A stretch of 6,759 nucleotides of DNA. It comes from Deltaproteobacteria bacterium. GTDB taxonomy: Bacteria; Desulfobacterota; Syntrophia; Syntrophales; UBA2210. The stretch is taken from assembly GCA_019313735.1 (NCBI GenBank), contig JAFDAR010000234.1, positions 1 through 6,759 of the forward strand. The letters are read 5' to 3'. The first letter of the stretch is position 1, and the number at the start of each line of letters is the position of its first letter. The notes beneath the pieces are model-generated. The model ran no database searches, was not told the origin of the DNA, and saw only the letters and a program-made list of their open reading frames with translations. Made by a program: the position numbers and the translations under genes. Shown here piece after piece: positions 1 through 6,231 of this stretch.

Positions 1-1033
1 CCAGTATGGTCTCCGGATCCATATCGCGGCAGGATGACATATATTCGAGCCACTCCTTCAACACCGCAAAGGATCGAGGGTTGTACAGGCTGTACTCACT
101 CCCCTTCCCTTCGGTAAATCTGATAACCCGCTTGCCCGTACCGAATGGAACGCGGTGAGAGGGCCTCGAGGAGGGGTGAACCGTGGTGGTATTTATCCTT
201 CCCACCCCGCCAATCTTCGCGAGTTTGTCAAGAAAGTAAAAGTCCTCACCTGCCCTCCTTTTATTCATGCCCCTTACCGTTGCGTATCCCTCCGCAGTGC
301 ATACCATGGTGGAACCTATGGAATGAAAGGCATAGGGTGATCCGGCCCGGCGCAGACCGAGAACATAATAGCGGAGGAATATCTCGTAACAGCAGATCGC
401 GGCCTGTTCATCGGCAGAGTCCGCGTCCTGGTGCGCAAAAGCAATTACAGATGCCGTAGCCTTTTCCTTTTCAAATGAGGCCCGCGCGGCAGAGAGGTAA
501 TTGTACTCCACCAGCGTGTCAGCATCCAGGGAAAAGAGGAGTTTTGGGCAATCCTTTTCGTAGTCGAATGCACCCAGAGCTAAGTCCAGGCCGATCTTTC
601 TCGCAAACCCCACACCCGCGGTCTTGCCCGGCATTTGCAGTCCGGGCGAAGAGGCATCGACATACGCTACCCGCAGACCGCTCTGTCTGATGCCGTCGAA
701 GAGCTCGGATTGCTGAAAGTTCGGCAAGTCGCCCTCGTCATCATTGATGAGGCGTCTCAGGATTTTGAGTGTGTACTGATTGTCGGCAAACTCATCCGCC
801 GGCACACTGTCCGCGTCCCCGTTGTTTATTACGCAAAGGGCCAGCGTGCGTGAAAGCTCGGTCCGCGGGTTCTTTGAAAGACTGGCAAGAGTCTTGAAGA
901 TATGGCCTGATTCGGCAAGGGCGGGAATCACTACAACATTATCAATTCCTCTGTGTGACCCGGAGATAATGCGCCACCTGTTGCCGACAGAGTAATTCGC
1001 CAGATATTTCTCAATGTTTTCCGAGATAGTCAT
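1..1033 (-). CDS. Family-2-like glycosyltransferase, C-terminus cut by window edge
   Basis: The frame is open from an ATG at 1033 to the left edge, giving 344 residues with no stop, so the 3' end is missing. Features of a GT-A nucleotide-sugar transferase are visible: an N-terminal beta strand VVVIPALAES (residues 33-42), a metal-binding DAD at 170-172 inside LLFSLDADTLVEYNYL, and an acidic GEDFYFLDKLAKIGGVG (262-278) like the catalytic-base ED region of GT2 enzymes. The domain is cytoplasmic in type: no signal peptide or membrane helix appears in the visible part. The start overlaps the miaA stop as ATGA, and an AAGGA ribosome site lies 9 bases upstream inside miaA (1043-1047), so translation is probably coupled to miaA. 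Donor and acceptor sugars cannot be told. The glycosyltransferase fold is fairly sure; the biological role is unknown. Confidence 0.82.
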   Translation of the reverse strand, partial: MTISENIEKYLANYSVGNRWRIISGSHRGIDNVVVIPALAESGHIFKTLASLSKNPRTELSRTLALCVINNGDADSVPADEFADNQYTLKILRRLINDDEGDLPNFQQSELFDGIRQSGLRVAYVDASSPGLQMPGKTAGVGFARKIGLDLALGAFDYEKDCPKLLFSLDADTLVEYNYLSAARASFEKEKATASVIAFAHQDADSADEQAAICCYEIFLRYYVLGLRRAGSPYAFHSIGSTMVCTAEGYATVRGMNKRRAGEDFYFLDKLAKIGGVGRINTTTVHPSSRPSHRVPFGTGKRVIRFTEGKGSEYSLYNPRSFAVLKEWLEYMSSCRDMDPETIL

Positions 1034-1953
1034 CCAACGTGTTCCTTAACCAGCCGTTTAATCGAAGCATAATCGGCATTATCCATCCAGTGAATGACAA
1101 TTCCCCGCCTCTCCATACGCCTGAACCATGTCATCTGCCTCTTGGAGAATTGGTGTATTCGGGTGTTCAACTGTCTGAACATCTCCTCAAAATCCATTTT
1201 TCCCTGAAGATAGCGGCTGACGTAACGGTACTCCAGTCCGAAAGAGTCCAGCCTCTCCCAGCTCACTCCCTGATCATGGAGGTTTTTGACCTCTTCGATC
1301 ATTCCCATATCGATACGTTTTTTCAGACGCTCTGTAATCCTGTCGCGAAGGACACTTCTCTCCCAGCGGATACCGATGATAAAGGGATTGATTAGGGGAT
1401 GCTCTATTTTTTCAGCAAATTCACGCATTTTTGAGTGCTCAGCGATCTCAATGGCACGAATGAGGCGACCCCTGTCCTGCGTATCCGTCGTATTGTGCAG
1501 GGCTGGGTTGCTTTTAAAGAGACGGTCCCTCATTGCATCCATATCCATTTTTTGGAGTTCCCCGCGCAGAGAAGAATTTTCCGGAACCTCGAGCATGCGG
1601 TAATCCTTAACCACCGCTTCTATATAGAGTCCTGTTCCGCCTGCCATAATCGGGGTAATCCCACGTTCTGAAATCTCCGAAAAACAGCGGTAAAACATCT
1701 TCTGATACTCAAATAGATTGAACTCGTGGTCTGTATCAACAATATCTATCAGGTGGCAGGGAACCGCAACGCCATCCACCATAAATTCCGAGATATCCTT
1801 GCCCGTTCCCAGGTCCATTCCCCTGTACACCTGACGCGAATCGGCGGAGATGACTTCCGAGCCGAGATCCCTCGCGAGTCTGGCGGCAATTCCTGTTTTA
1901 CCGGACGCGGTGGGCCCTAATATAATTATAAGATTGTACCCTTCCCTTTTCAT
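1030..1953 (-). CDS. miaA: tRNA dimethylallyltransferase MiaA
   Basis: MiaA transfers the dimethylallyl group of DMAPP to N6 of adenosine 37 in tRNAs reading UNN codons, in the cytoplasm; this is the first step toward ms2i6A. Visible signatures are the P-loop GPTASGKT (residues 13-20), SADSRQVYRG (37-46) contacting substrate, GTGKD, MAGGTGLYIEAV, and DRGRLIRAIEI in the second half. The GTGKD and CHLIDIVD variants differ from the E. coli form and fit a non-gamma-proteobacterial lineage. From ATG 1953 the protein is 307 residues, normal for the family. An in-frame GTG at 1968 would add five residues; I prefer ATG because family members start about 12 residues before the P-loop, though neither start has a good Shine-Dalgarno site. 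The stop overlaps the downstream glycosyltransferase start. The gene diverges from the MATE gene, and its own promoter is not clear. The gene appears complete. Confidence 0.96.
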   Translation of the reverse strand: MKREGYNLIIILGPTASGKTGIAARLARDLGSEVISADSRQVYRGMDLGTGKDISEFMVDGVAVPCHLIDIVDTDHEFNLFEYQKMFYRCFSEISERGITPIMAGGTGLYIEAVVKDYRMLEVPENSSLRGELQKMDMDAMRDRLFKSNPALHNTTDTQDRGRLIRAIEIAEHSKMREFAEKIEHPLINPFIIGIRWERSVLRDRITERLKKRIDMGMIEEVKNLHDQGVSWERLDSFGLEYRYVSRYLQGKMDFEEMFRQLNTRIHQFSKRQMTWFRRMERRGIVIHWMDNADYASIKRLVKEHVG

Positions 1954-1995
1954 TTGTTTACGAATCACTTTTTTTAATGTATTACGAGCGCGTAT

Positions 1996-2024
1996 TTGAG
2001 ATTAAGATACGAATGCCGTATAAC
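1996..2024 (+). promoter_or_regulatory. Sigma70-type promoter of the MATE gene
   Basis: TTGAGA (1996-2001) and TATAAC (2019-2024) each match the consensus at five of six positions and are exactly 17 bases apart. Transcription would start near 2031, only about six bases before ATG 2037. That excludes the in-frame ATGs at 1977 and 2013, which lie before or within the promoter. The resulting message would be almost leaderless, which fits the absence of a Shine-Dalgarno site. Confidence 0.6.
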
Positions 2025-2036
2025 CTACACCGATAT

Positions 2037-3327
2037 ATGAAGACAAATAAAGAAAAAAAGCTGCTCGATCTGGGAAAAGATCCGATCGGATCCCTGCTCA
2101 TTAAAATGAGCCTGCCGTCGGTTGTGGCAATGCTTGTCATGGCGATGTACAATGTGGTGGACACGTTCTGGATAGCCAAGATCAGTCCGGAGGCCATCGC
2201 GGCGCTTACCATCTGTTTTCCCATTCAGATACTGTTTGGAAGCATAGGGATGGGAACCGGCGTGGGCGCGGGTTCCTTTGCCTCCCGCATGTTCGGAGCG
2301 AGGCACCATTTTCTGTGAGCCGGTGTTGAAATTCTTCGGCACCACGGAGAATATACTTCCTCTCTCCAAAAGGTATCTGGAGATTGTTGTATTCGGCGCG
2401 CCCTTTCTGTTTTTTATGATGATGTCGGATTATCTCTTCCGGGCGGAGGGTAATCCGAAGGTGCCCATGTTCGTCATCATAACATCGTCACTATTGAACG
2501 CGATCCTTGACCCTTTTCTTATTTTCGGATGGGGGCCCTTCCCGGAAATGGGAATCAGGGGAGCGGCCATAGCGACTGTAATAGCCCAGTTTTCGACCAT
2601 CTTCTTGTCCCTGTACTTTCTTTTCTCCCGTCGCTCCCGATATCATGTAAGATTCAGAGATATCACCCCGAGATGGTCGATCATAATACCCATCTACCAT
2701 GTAGGTCTCCCATCCTTTATCACCAATATCGCGATGTGTGCTGTACTTGTAATCTACAACCACAAGCTGGGAAGTTTCGGCTATCTGGCGATTGCCACAC
2801 TGGGACTTGGATTTCGGATAAACGGGTTATTTATGATGGTACTCTTCGGGATAGGGCATGGTGTAATGCCCATGACAGGCTTTAATTACGGGGCACGCAA
2901 TTACACCCGCATCAAAGAGATAGCGCGCGTGACCACAAGATTTTCAACGCTTATAGGAGGGATAAGTTTTCTCCTTATTGAAATATTTGCCCGTCCATTG
3001 CTGGAGGCCTTTTCACGTGACCCTGAACTCCTTGCCATCGCCGTTCCAGGACTGAGGATATATATCGCAACACAGGTGCTCGTAGGGCCAATGGTCGTGT
3101 GGATTAATATCCTGCTTGGCATGGGAAGGGGATTGACCGCCATGATATTGATGGTCGGCCGCCAGTTTCTGTTTGTGGTGCCTCTGATTTACATAATGCC
3201 CTTTTACTTCGGACTGGACGGTGTGTGGATGGCGCAACCCATCTCAAATGTCATATCGTTCTCTATAATATTTTTCTGGATAAAAGGAGAGATGCGTAGA
3301 CTGCGGAAGGAAGGATCAGAGATTTAA
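2037..3327 (+). pseudogene. MATE-family multidrug/cation exporter, frameshifted with internal deletion
   Basis: MATE proteins are inner-membrane antiporters of about 450-460 residues with 12 helices that export drugs or metabolites using H+ or Na+ gradients. The N-terminal part runs from ATG 2037 in one frame (KDPIGSLLIKMSLPSVVAM, VDTFWIAKISPEAIAAL, GTGVGAGSFASRMFGAR) and then hits a stop at 2318. The rest continues in the next frame from about 2308 (IFCEPVLKFFGTTENIL onward) to 3327. It covers helices 3-12, including SDYLFRAEGNPKVPM, a second-half GLPSF and the loop GFNYGARNYTRIKE. Between GAR and IFCEP, relatives carry roughly 28 residues (loop and helix 3); only two or three codons remain. 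So about 80 bases are missing, and the loss is not a multiple of three. The downstream half is otherwise intact and could only be made alone from internal starts such as ATG 2278. The family is certain. Decay versus an assembly gap is unresolved. Confidence 0.85.
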
Positions 3328-3362
3328 ACTGTTAATGAGACTCTGTTCAAGCACAGCGCTCG

Positions 3363-4554
3363 CTAATCCAGCAGATGAACAAATATTCCGCTGCGGGGCT
3401 TTGGCTCAAACCATGTGGATTTCGGCGGCATGATTTTGCCCATGTCCGCAATCTCCATAAGCTGATCCATAGACGTGGGATACATGGAAAAGGCCACCGC
3501 ATACTCACCCGAATCCACGAGCCTTTCCAGCTCACCCATCCCCCTTATACCTCCCACGAAGAGTATTCTGTCATCAATCCTCGGATCATCAATGCCAAGC
3601 ACCGGTCTTAACAGTCTGTCCTGCAGTATGGACACATCCAGCATTGCGACAGGATCATCCTCATTCATATCCCCTTTTCTTGCCTGCAGCCTGCGCCATA
3701 CACCATTCATATACATTCCGAATTCGCCTTGCCTCTGTGGCGATTTTTCCTTGAAATCACCCGACAGGATAAAGCTCTCCTGCACCTTCCTGATAAATTG
3801 CCCCTCATCAAGCCCTCCCAGGTCTCTGACCACCCTGTTGTAATCCATAATGTTAAGCTGATCATGAGGGCACATCACAACCATTACACGATTATATTCT
3901 TCTCTACCGCTGTGATCTTCATTCTCTTCCCGGCGCATTCTGGCAACCGCAACGGCCGAGGCCGCCCTGTGGTGACCGTCGGCTATATACAGCGAATCCA
4001 GTTTTCCGAATTTCTGTTTTATCCTTTCAATCAGGTTGTTATCATCCACGACCCAGACGCTATGGGTTATTCCATCATCGGATGTAAAGTCGTACTCAGG
4101 ATTACCTCTGACGATTTCTTTAACCGTCATATCGATGGCCTTCGAAGCCTTGTACGTCAGAAATACAGAGCCAGTCTGCGCGTTCACCCTGTCTATATGC
4201 CTTGTCCTGTCGACCTCCTTGTCTTTCCTTGTCGATTCATGTCTTTTTATAACGCCAGATTCGTAATCGGCCACATTGACACAGGCAACAACCCCGCACT
4301 GAACATGGTCACCCATTTTCTGTCTGTAGATATAAAAGTTCTCCCTCTCATCCTGAAACAGGATATCCCTCTGCAGAAAATCGTACAGGTTTTCCCTCGC
4401 CTTCTCATACACTCTATCAAAACCGACACCGTTATCCGGGAAATCCACCTCCGACTTCGAGATACGCAGAAAACTTATCATAAGAATAAGATGCAACATC
4501 CTTCACATATTTTTTTGCCGGCCTCACGGCCCTGAACGGAGTCACCGCAACCAT
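3363..4554 (-). pseudogene. DUF1015 (COG4198) family protein, frameshifted with small deletion
   Basis: DUF1015 proteins are soluble, widespread and lack a function I can state firmly. The body of the protein (from about 4473 down to 3363) is well preserved: SFLRISKSEVDFP, VYEKARENLYDFL, FYIYRQKMG, GVIKRHESTRKDKEVDRTRH, NAQTGSVFLTY and the hallmark ADGHHRAASA. The family N-terminus is in another frame, starting at ATG 4554 with MVAVTPFRAVRPAKKYVKDVAS and then YSYD. Relatives have about 20 residues between VAS and SFL; here 13 bases remain, so roughly 47 bases are missing. An AAAAGGGGTG ribosome site and a promoter precede ATG 4554, confirming that it is the original start. The ATG at 4499 lies in the wrong-frame overlap and begins with residues unlike the family. 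From memory, homologues often sit near serine biosynthesis genes, but none is present here. It converges on the MATE gene with 35 bases between stops. Confidence 0.85.
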
Positions 4555-4582
4555 CGTAAACACCCCTTTTCTCTTCGGGCGC

Positions 4583-4612
4583 CTTGTAGCACAAAAGGCA
4601 ACATCAAAGCAA
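4583..4612 (-). promoter_or_regulatory. Putative extended -10 promoter of the DUF1015 gene
   Basis: Reading the minus strand, TTGCTT (4607-4612) is followed after 18 bases by TACAAG (4583-4588), which is preceded by TGC, an extended -10. Transcription would start near 4576. That leaves a leader of about 22 bases containing the AAAAGGGGTG ribosome site before ATG 4554. The -35 box is poor (three of six), so the support comes from the extended -10 and the geometry. Confidence 0.45.
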
Positions 4613-4677
4613 TGTCTTTGCCGAAAAATCTGGCGACTGATTCCCCCACACGCGATAGATTTTGTCACGACCGACTC

Positions 4678-4706
4678 TTGCAAAATCTTCGTTTGAATAG
4701 TATGAA
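4678..4706 (+). promoter_or_regulatory. Weak putative promoter of the hydrolase gene
   Basis: TTGCAA (4678-4683) and TATGAA (4701-4706), each four of six, are separated by 17 bases. An AGAGGA ribosome site follows before ATG 4746. Together with the DUF1015 promoter it would occupy the 191-base divergent intergenic region 4555-4745, in which I see nothing else. Confidence 0.35.
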
Positions 4707-4745
4707 TCGAGACATAGCGAAAAGATAAAAGAGGATAATAACAAT

Positions 4746-5211
4746 ATGGGTACAATCAGTGTCTTTAAGCAGCAGTCAGGGAAACAAGGGGGTTTTCTTC
4801 AGAAAAAAGTATCCTGATATGATTATAGAAGATTATCCCGGAAGCCTGGGAGACAGGATGACCAGACTCCGCGGGATACTTTCAGACAAAAGGGATATTG
4901 TGCTGATCGGTTCCAGCTATGGAGGATTGATGGCAGCCATGTACGCCTGTGACAATGAACATCAGATTAAGAGGCTCATTCTGTTGGCTCCCGCCATAAA
5001 CCTGGAAGAATTCAAACCTTATCTGAACCGGAAAATCAAGGTGCCTGTTATACTTTATCACGGCAACCGGGATGATGTTGTGCCTCTGAAACAGGTATAT
5101 GGGATCGCCTCAAAGATTTTTCAGAACCTGAGTCACCACATAGTGGATGATGATCACCCTCTCAGTGAAACTTTTACATCCTTTGACTGGGATACCCTGC
5201 TCAGCGATTAG
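4746..5211 (+). pseudogene. Small serine alpha/beta hydrolase (YqiA/UPF0227-like), N-terminal frameshift
   Basis: The visible protein is a compact alpha/beta-hydrolase, an esterase/acyl-hydrolase type acting in the cytoplasm on an unknown substrate. The nucleophile elbow is GSSYGG (serine codon 4915-4917). The acid is in HGNRDDVVP and the histidine is in VDDDHPLSE, so the triad is complete. Homologues of about 155-160 residues begin with a beta strand and an oxyanion-hole motif, roughly [IV]xFLHGLESS. Here ATG 4746, behind an AGAGGA ribosome site, encodes MGTISVF in one frame, and SSSQGNKGVFFRKKYPDM resumes in the next frame at 4768. Only one base lies between them, so the LHG-containing segment (about 14 bases) is missing. 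A GTG at 4759 could start the second frame, but the product would lack the first strand and the oxyanion loop and is unlikely to be active. The family is clear; pseudogene or sequence error is open. Confidence 0.75.
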
Positions 5212-5230
5212 ACCCTTGACTCTTAGGGTC
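5211..5230. promoter_or_regulatory. Inverted repeat over the ferredoxin -35 box (possible operator)
   Basis: GACCCT (5211-5216) and AGGGTC (5225-5230) are perfect 6-base arms around an 8-base centre that holds most of the TTGACT -35 box. It begins on the hydrolase stop codon. No T-run follows, so an intrinsic terminator is unlikely. A repressor or activator site for the ferredoxin gene is the better reading, though a 6-base dyad can occur by chance. Confidence 0.35.
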
Positions 5231-5244
5231 TGTCATGAAATAAG
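5216..5244 (+). promoter_or_regulatory. Putative sigma70-type promoter of the ferredoxin gene
   Basis: TTGACT (5216-5221, five of six) lies 17 bases before AATAAG (5239-5244, four of six). The predicted start near 5251 leaves a leader of about 23 bases that includes the GGAGG ribosome site at 5263-5267. The spacing of all three elements is conventional. Confidence 0.5.
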
Positions 5245-5273
5245 TGTTGCAATCAGGTGCTTGGAGGCCCGGC

Positions 5274-5684
5274 ATGTATTCAAAGAAGATAGTCATTCGC
5301 TATGGGGCGGATATCGTCGATAAACCCATAGTGTACAGCCTTGTAAAGGATTTTGATCTTGCTTTCAACATAATGAGGGCAAGGGTATCGCCGCGAAGAG
5401 AAGGGCTGGTGGTACTTGATCTTACCGGTAAGAAGAAGAACTTTGACCGGGCCATCCGCTACCTCAAGGATCTGGGCCTGAATGTTGAACCGCTTTCCAA
5501 AAGCGTTACCCAGAATATTGACAAATGCGTGCACTGCGGCGCCTGCCTGGCATTCTGCTCACCCAGCGCCCTGTACATTGACAAGAAAACCATGAAAGTT
5601 ATGTTTGATACTGAAAAGTGCAACGGCTGTGGATTGTGCGTCAAGGCCTGCCCGGCGAGAGCGATGGAAATCAATCTTCTATAA
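5274..5684 (+). CDS. NIL-domain 4Fe-4S ferredoxin (homocysteine-synthesis type)
   Basis: This 136-residue protein has an N-terminal NIL domain (about 4-78, a small ferredoxin-like alpha/beta fold first known from methionine ABC transporter ATPases) followed by two [4Fe-4S] binding sites. The cysteines are C85, C88, C91, C95 (CVHCGACLAFCS) and C116, C119, C122, C126 (CNGCGLCVKACP). The first cluster has Ser where Pro usually follows the fourth cysteine. The same architecture occurs in Methanosarcina MA1822, which works with the COG1900 protein MA1821 in making homocysteine from aspartate semialdehyde and sulfide; related pairs occur in deltaproteobacteria. No COG1900 gene lies in this window, so the link is by family only. 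ATG 5274 is chosen because GGAGG sits six bases upstream; the longer frame back to 5244 has no such site. It appears to be a single-gene unit with its own promoter, and it is complete. Confidence 0.88.
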   Translation: MYSKKIVIRYGADIVDKPIVYSLVKDFDLAFNIMRARVSPRREGLVVLDLTGKKKNFDRAIRYLKDLGLNVEPLSKSVTQNIDKCVHCGACLAFCSPSALYIDKKTMKVMFDTEKCNGCGLCVKACPARAMEINLL

Positions 5685-5711
5685 AAATCCGCCATGACCG
5701 TTCATGGCGGA
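5682..5711 (-). terminator. Strong intrinsic terminator for the minus-strand membrane protein gene
   Basis: A perfect 10-bp stem, TCCGCCATGA (5688-5697) with TCATGGCGGA (5702-5711), closes a 4-base loop. On the minus strand it is followed by TTTTTA (5682-5687), a classic U-tract, just past the stop of the 5719-6045 gene. On the plus strand the hairpin immediately follows the ferredoxin stop but lacks a good U-tract, so it may act only weakly in that direction. Confidence 0.85.
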
Positions 5712-5718
5712 CTCCAAA

Positions 5719-6045
5719 TTAATCCGCTGTAGCGTCTTTCTTCTGTTTAACCGATTCTCCAACCTTATCGGCCAGGTCTTTCCCCTTTTCTATCATGTTC
5801 TTTCCCGCGTCTATCATACCTTTGCCATGGTCTCCAACCTGGCTAACCACTTCTCTTACATTTCCGGGGAATTCGTCAGGCGCCTTGTAATAATAATATC
5901 CGCAAAGGGCAATGAGCACCAGACCGGTTATCAGCATTAATTTCAGCAGTCCCTTGAAAATGAAGTAGGCAAACAAAAGAGCAACGGCGGCAAGTATAAT
6001 AAGAACCAAGGGATGAGCTGACAAATAATTGATAAAGTTATCCAC
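5719..6045 (-). CDS. Small two-helix membrane protein with charged C-terminal tail
   Basis: I do not recognise a named family. The 108-residue product starts at GTG 6045 with MDNFINYLSAHP, chosen because a strong GGGAGG ribosome site lies eight bases upstream (6054-6059). A longer frame back to ATG 6183 would translate the GC-rich repeat and is rejected. Residues from about 12 to 54 form two adjacent hydrophobic segments (PLVLIILAAVALLFAYFIF and LLKLMLITGLVLIALCGYYYY) joined by a short loop. From about 60 to 108 the tail is rich in Lys, Asp, Glu and Gly with repeated DxGKxMI/EKGKD patterns, likely an amphipathic helix at the membrane surface or a YtxH-like tail. That resemblance is general, not a family assignment. 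It has its own putative promoter and a strong terminator, so it is a monocistronic gene, perhaps a stress or envelope protein (inference). Confidence 0.75.
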   Translation of the reverse strand: MDNFINYLSAHPLVLIILAAVALLFAYFIFKGLLKLMLITGLVLIALCGYYYYKAPDEFPGNVREVVSQVGDHGKGMIDAGKNMIEKGKDLADKVGESVKQKKDATAD

Positions 6046-6073
6046 GATTACGACCTCCCGAATTTCACAGTAC

Positions 6074-6102
6074 TTTATAGTCTTTCGATGCACTCGCAAA
6101 AA
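6074..6102 (-). promoter_or_regulatory. Putative promoter of the small membrane protein gene
   Basis: On the minus strand TATAAA (6074-6079, five of six) lies 17 bases downstream of TTTTTG (6097-6102, poor -35). The predicted start near 6067 leaves a 22-base leader holding the GGGAGG ribosome site. The promoter sits directly beside the first GC-rich repeat element. Confidence 0.4.
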
Positions 6103-6109
6103 GTTCCAT

Positions 6110-6147
6110 TTCCCCTCCCTTGACGGGAGGGGACTAAGGGGAGGGAG
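6110..6147. repeat. REP-like GC-rich palindromic element, copy 1
   Basis: The core is an 8-bp perfect hairpin: CCCCTCCC (6112-6119), loop TTGAC, GGGAGGGG (6125-6132). It is followed by ACTAAGGGGAGGG (6133-6145). This type of interspersed repeat, often mistranslated as a PLSPLPSREG peptide, is common between genes in many proteobacterial genomes. Copy 2 at 6176-6213 is the same element in opposite orientation, so the two form a BIME-like inverted pair. No associated transposase (RAYT) is in the window. Confidence 0.8.
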
Positions 6148-6175
6148 ATGTAAGTTGTTGAAATGCCAGTTTATC

Positions 6176-6213
6176 ACCCTCACCCCAACCCTCTCCCATC
6201 AAGGGAGGGGGAG
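6176..6213. repeat. REP-like GC-rich palindromic element, copy 2 (inverted)
   Basis: CCCTCACCCCAACC (6178-6191) leads into a hairpin, CCCTCTCCC with GGGAGGGGG around an ATCAA loop, nine pairs with one G-U. Its reverse complement aligns with copy 1 across the stem, the loop (TTGAT versus TTGAC) and the G-rich flank. Translated frames through it give the familiar spurious LTPTLSHQGRG peptide. Together the copies fill most of the 186-base gap between the two minus-strand genes. Confidence 0.85.
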
Positions 6214-6231
6214 TCTTAGCACATACATCCC

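Noticed and set aside
145..995. Several plus-strand open frames across the left kilobase.
   Set aside because: They lie opposite the continuous minus-strand glycosyltransferase frame and show no protein-like pattern.
1976..2005. A minus-strand promoter for miaA (TACATT -10).
   Set aside because: The -10 matches four of six but no acceptable -35 is found at 16-18 bases, so it is not listed as a feature.
1977..2036. Earlier ATGs at 1977 and 2013 for the MATE gene.
   Set aside because: They lie before or inside the predicted promoter, and family members start with a sequence like that at ATG 2037.
2278..2320. Programmed ribosomal frameshifting or bypassing in the MATE gene.
   Set aside because: There is no slippery heptamer or bypass hairpin, and conserved residues are missing rather than present in another frame.
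3328..3362. Possible bidirectional terminator between the convergent MATE and DUF1015 genes.
   Set aside because: Only a short AGCGCT palindrome is present; there is no stable hairpin with a T-run in either direction.
3729..4535. A 268-codon plus-strand frame.
   Set aside because: It is the antisense shadow of the DUF1015 gene, which carries clear family motifs on the minus strand.
4555..4755. Upstream extension of the DUF1015 N-terminal frame to ATG 4755.
   Set aside because: The extra residues do not resemble the family and would overlap the divergent promoters; ATG 4554 has the ribosome site and the family N-terminus.
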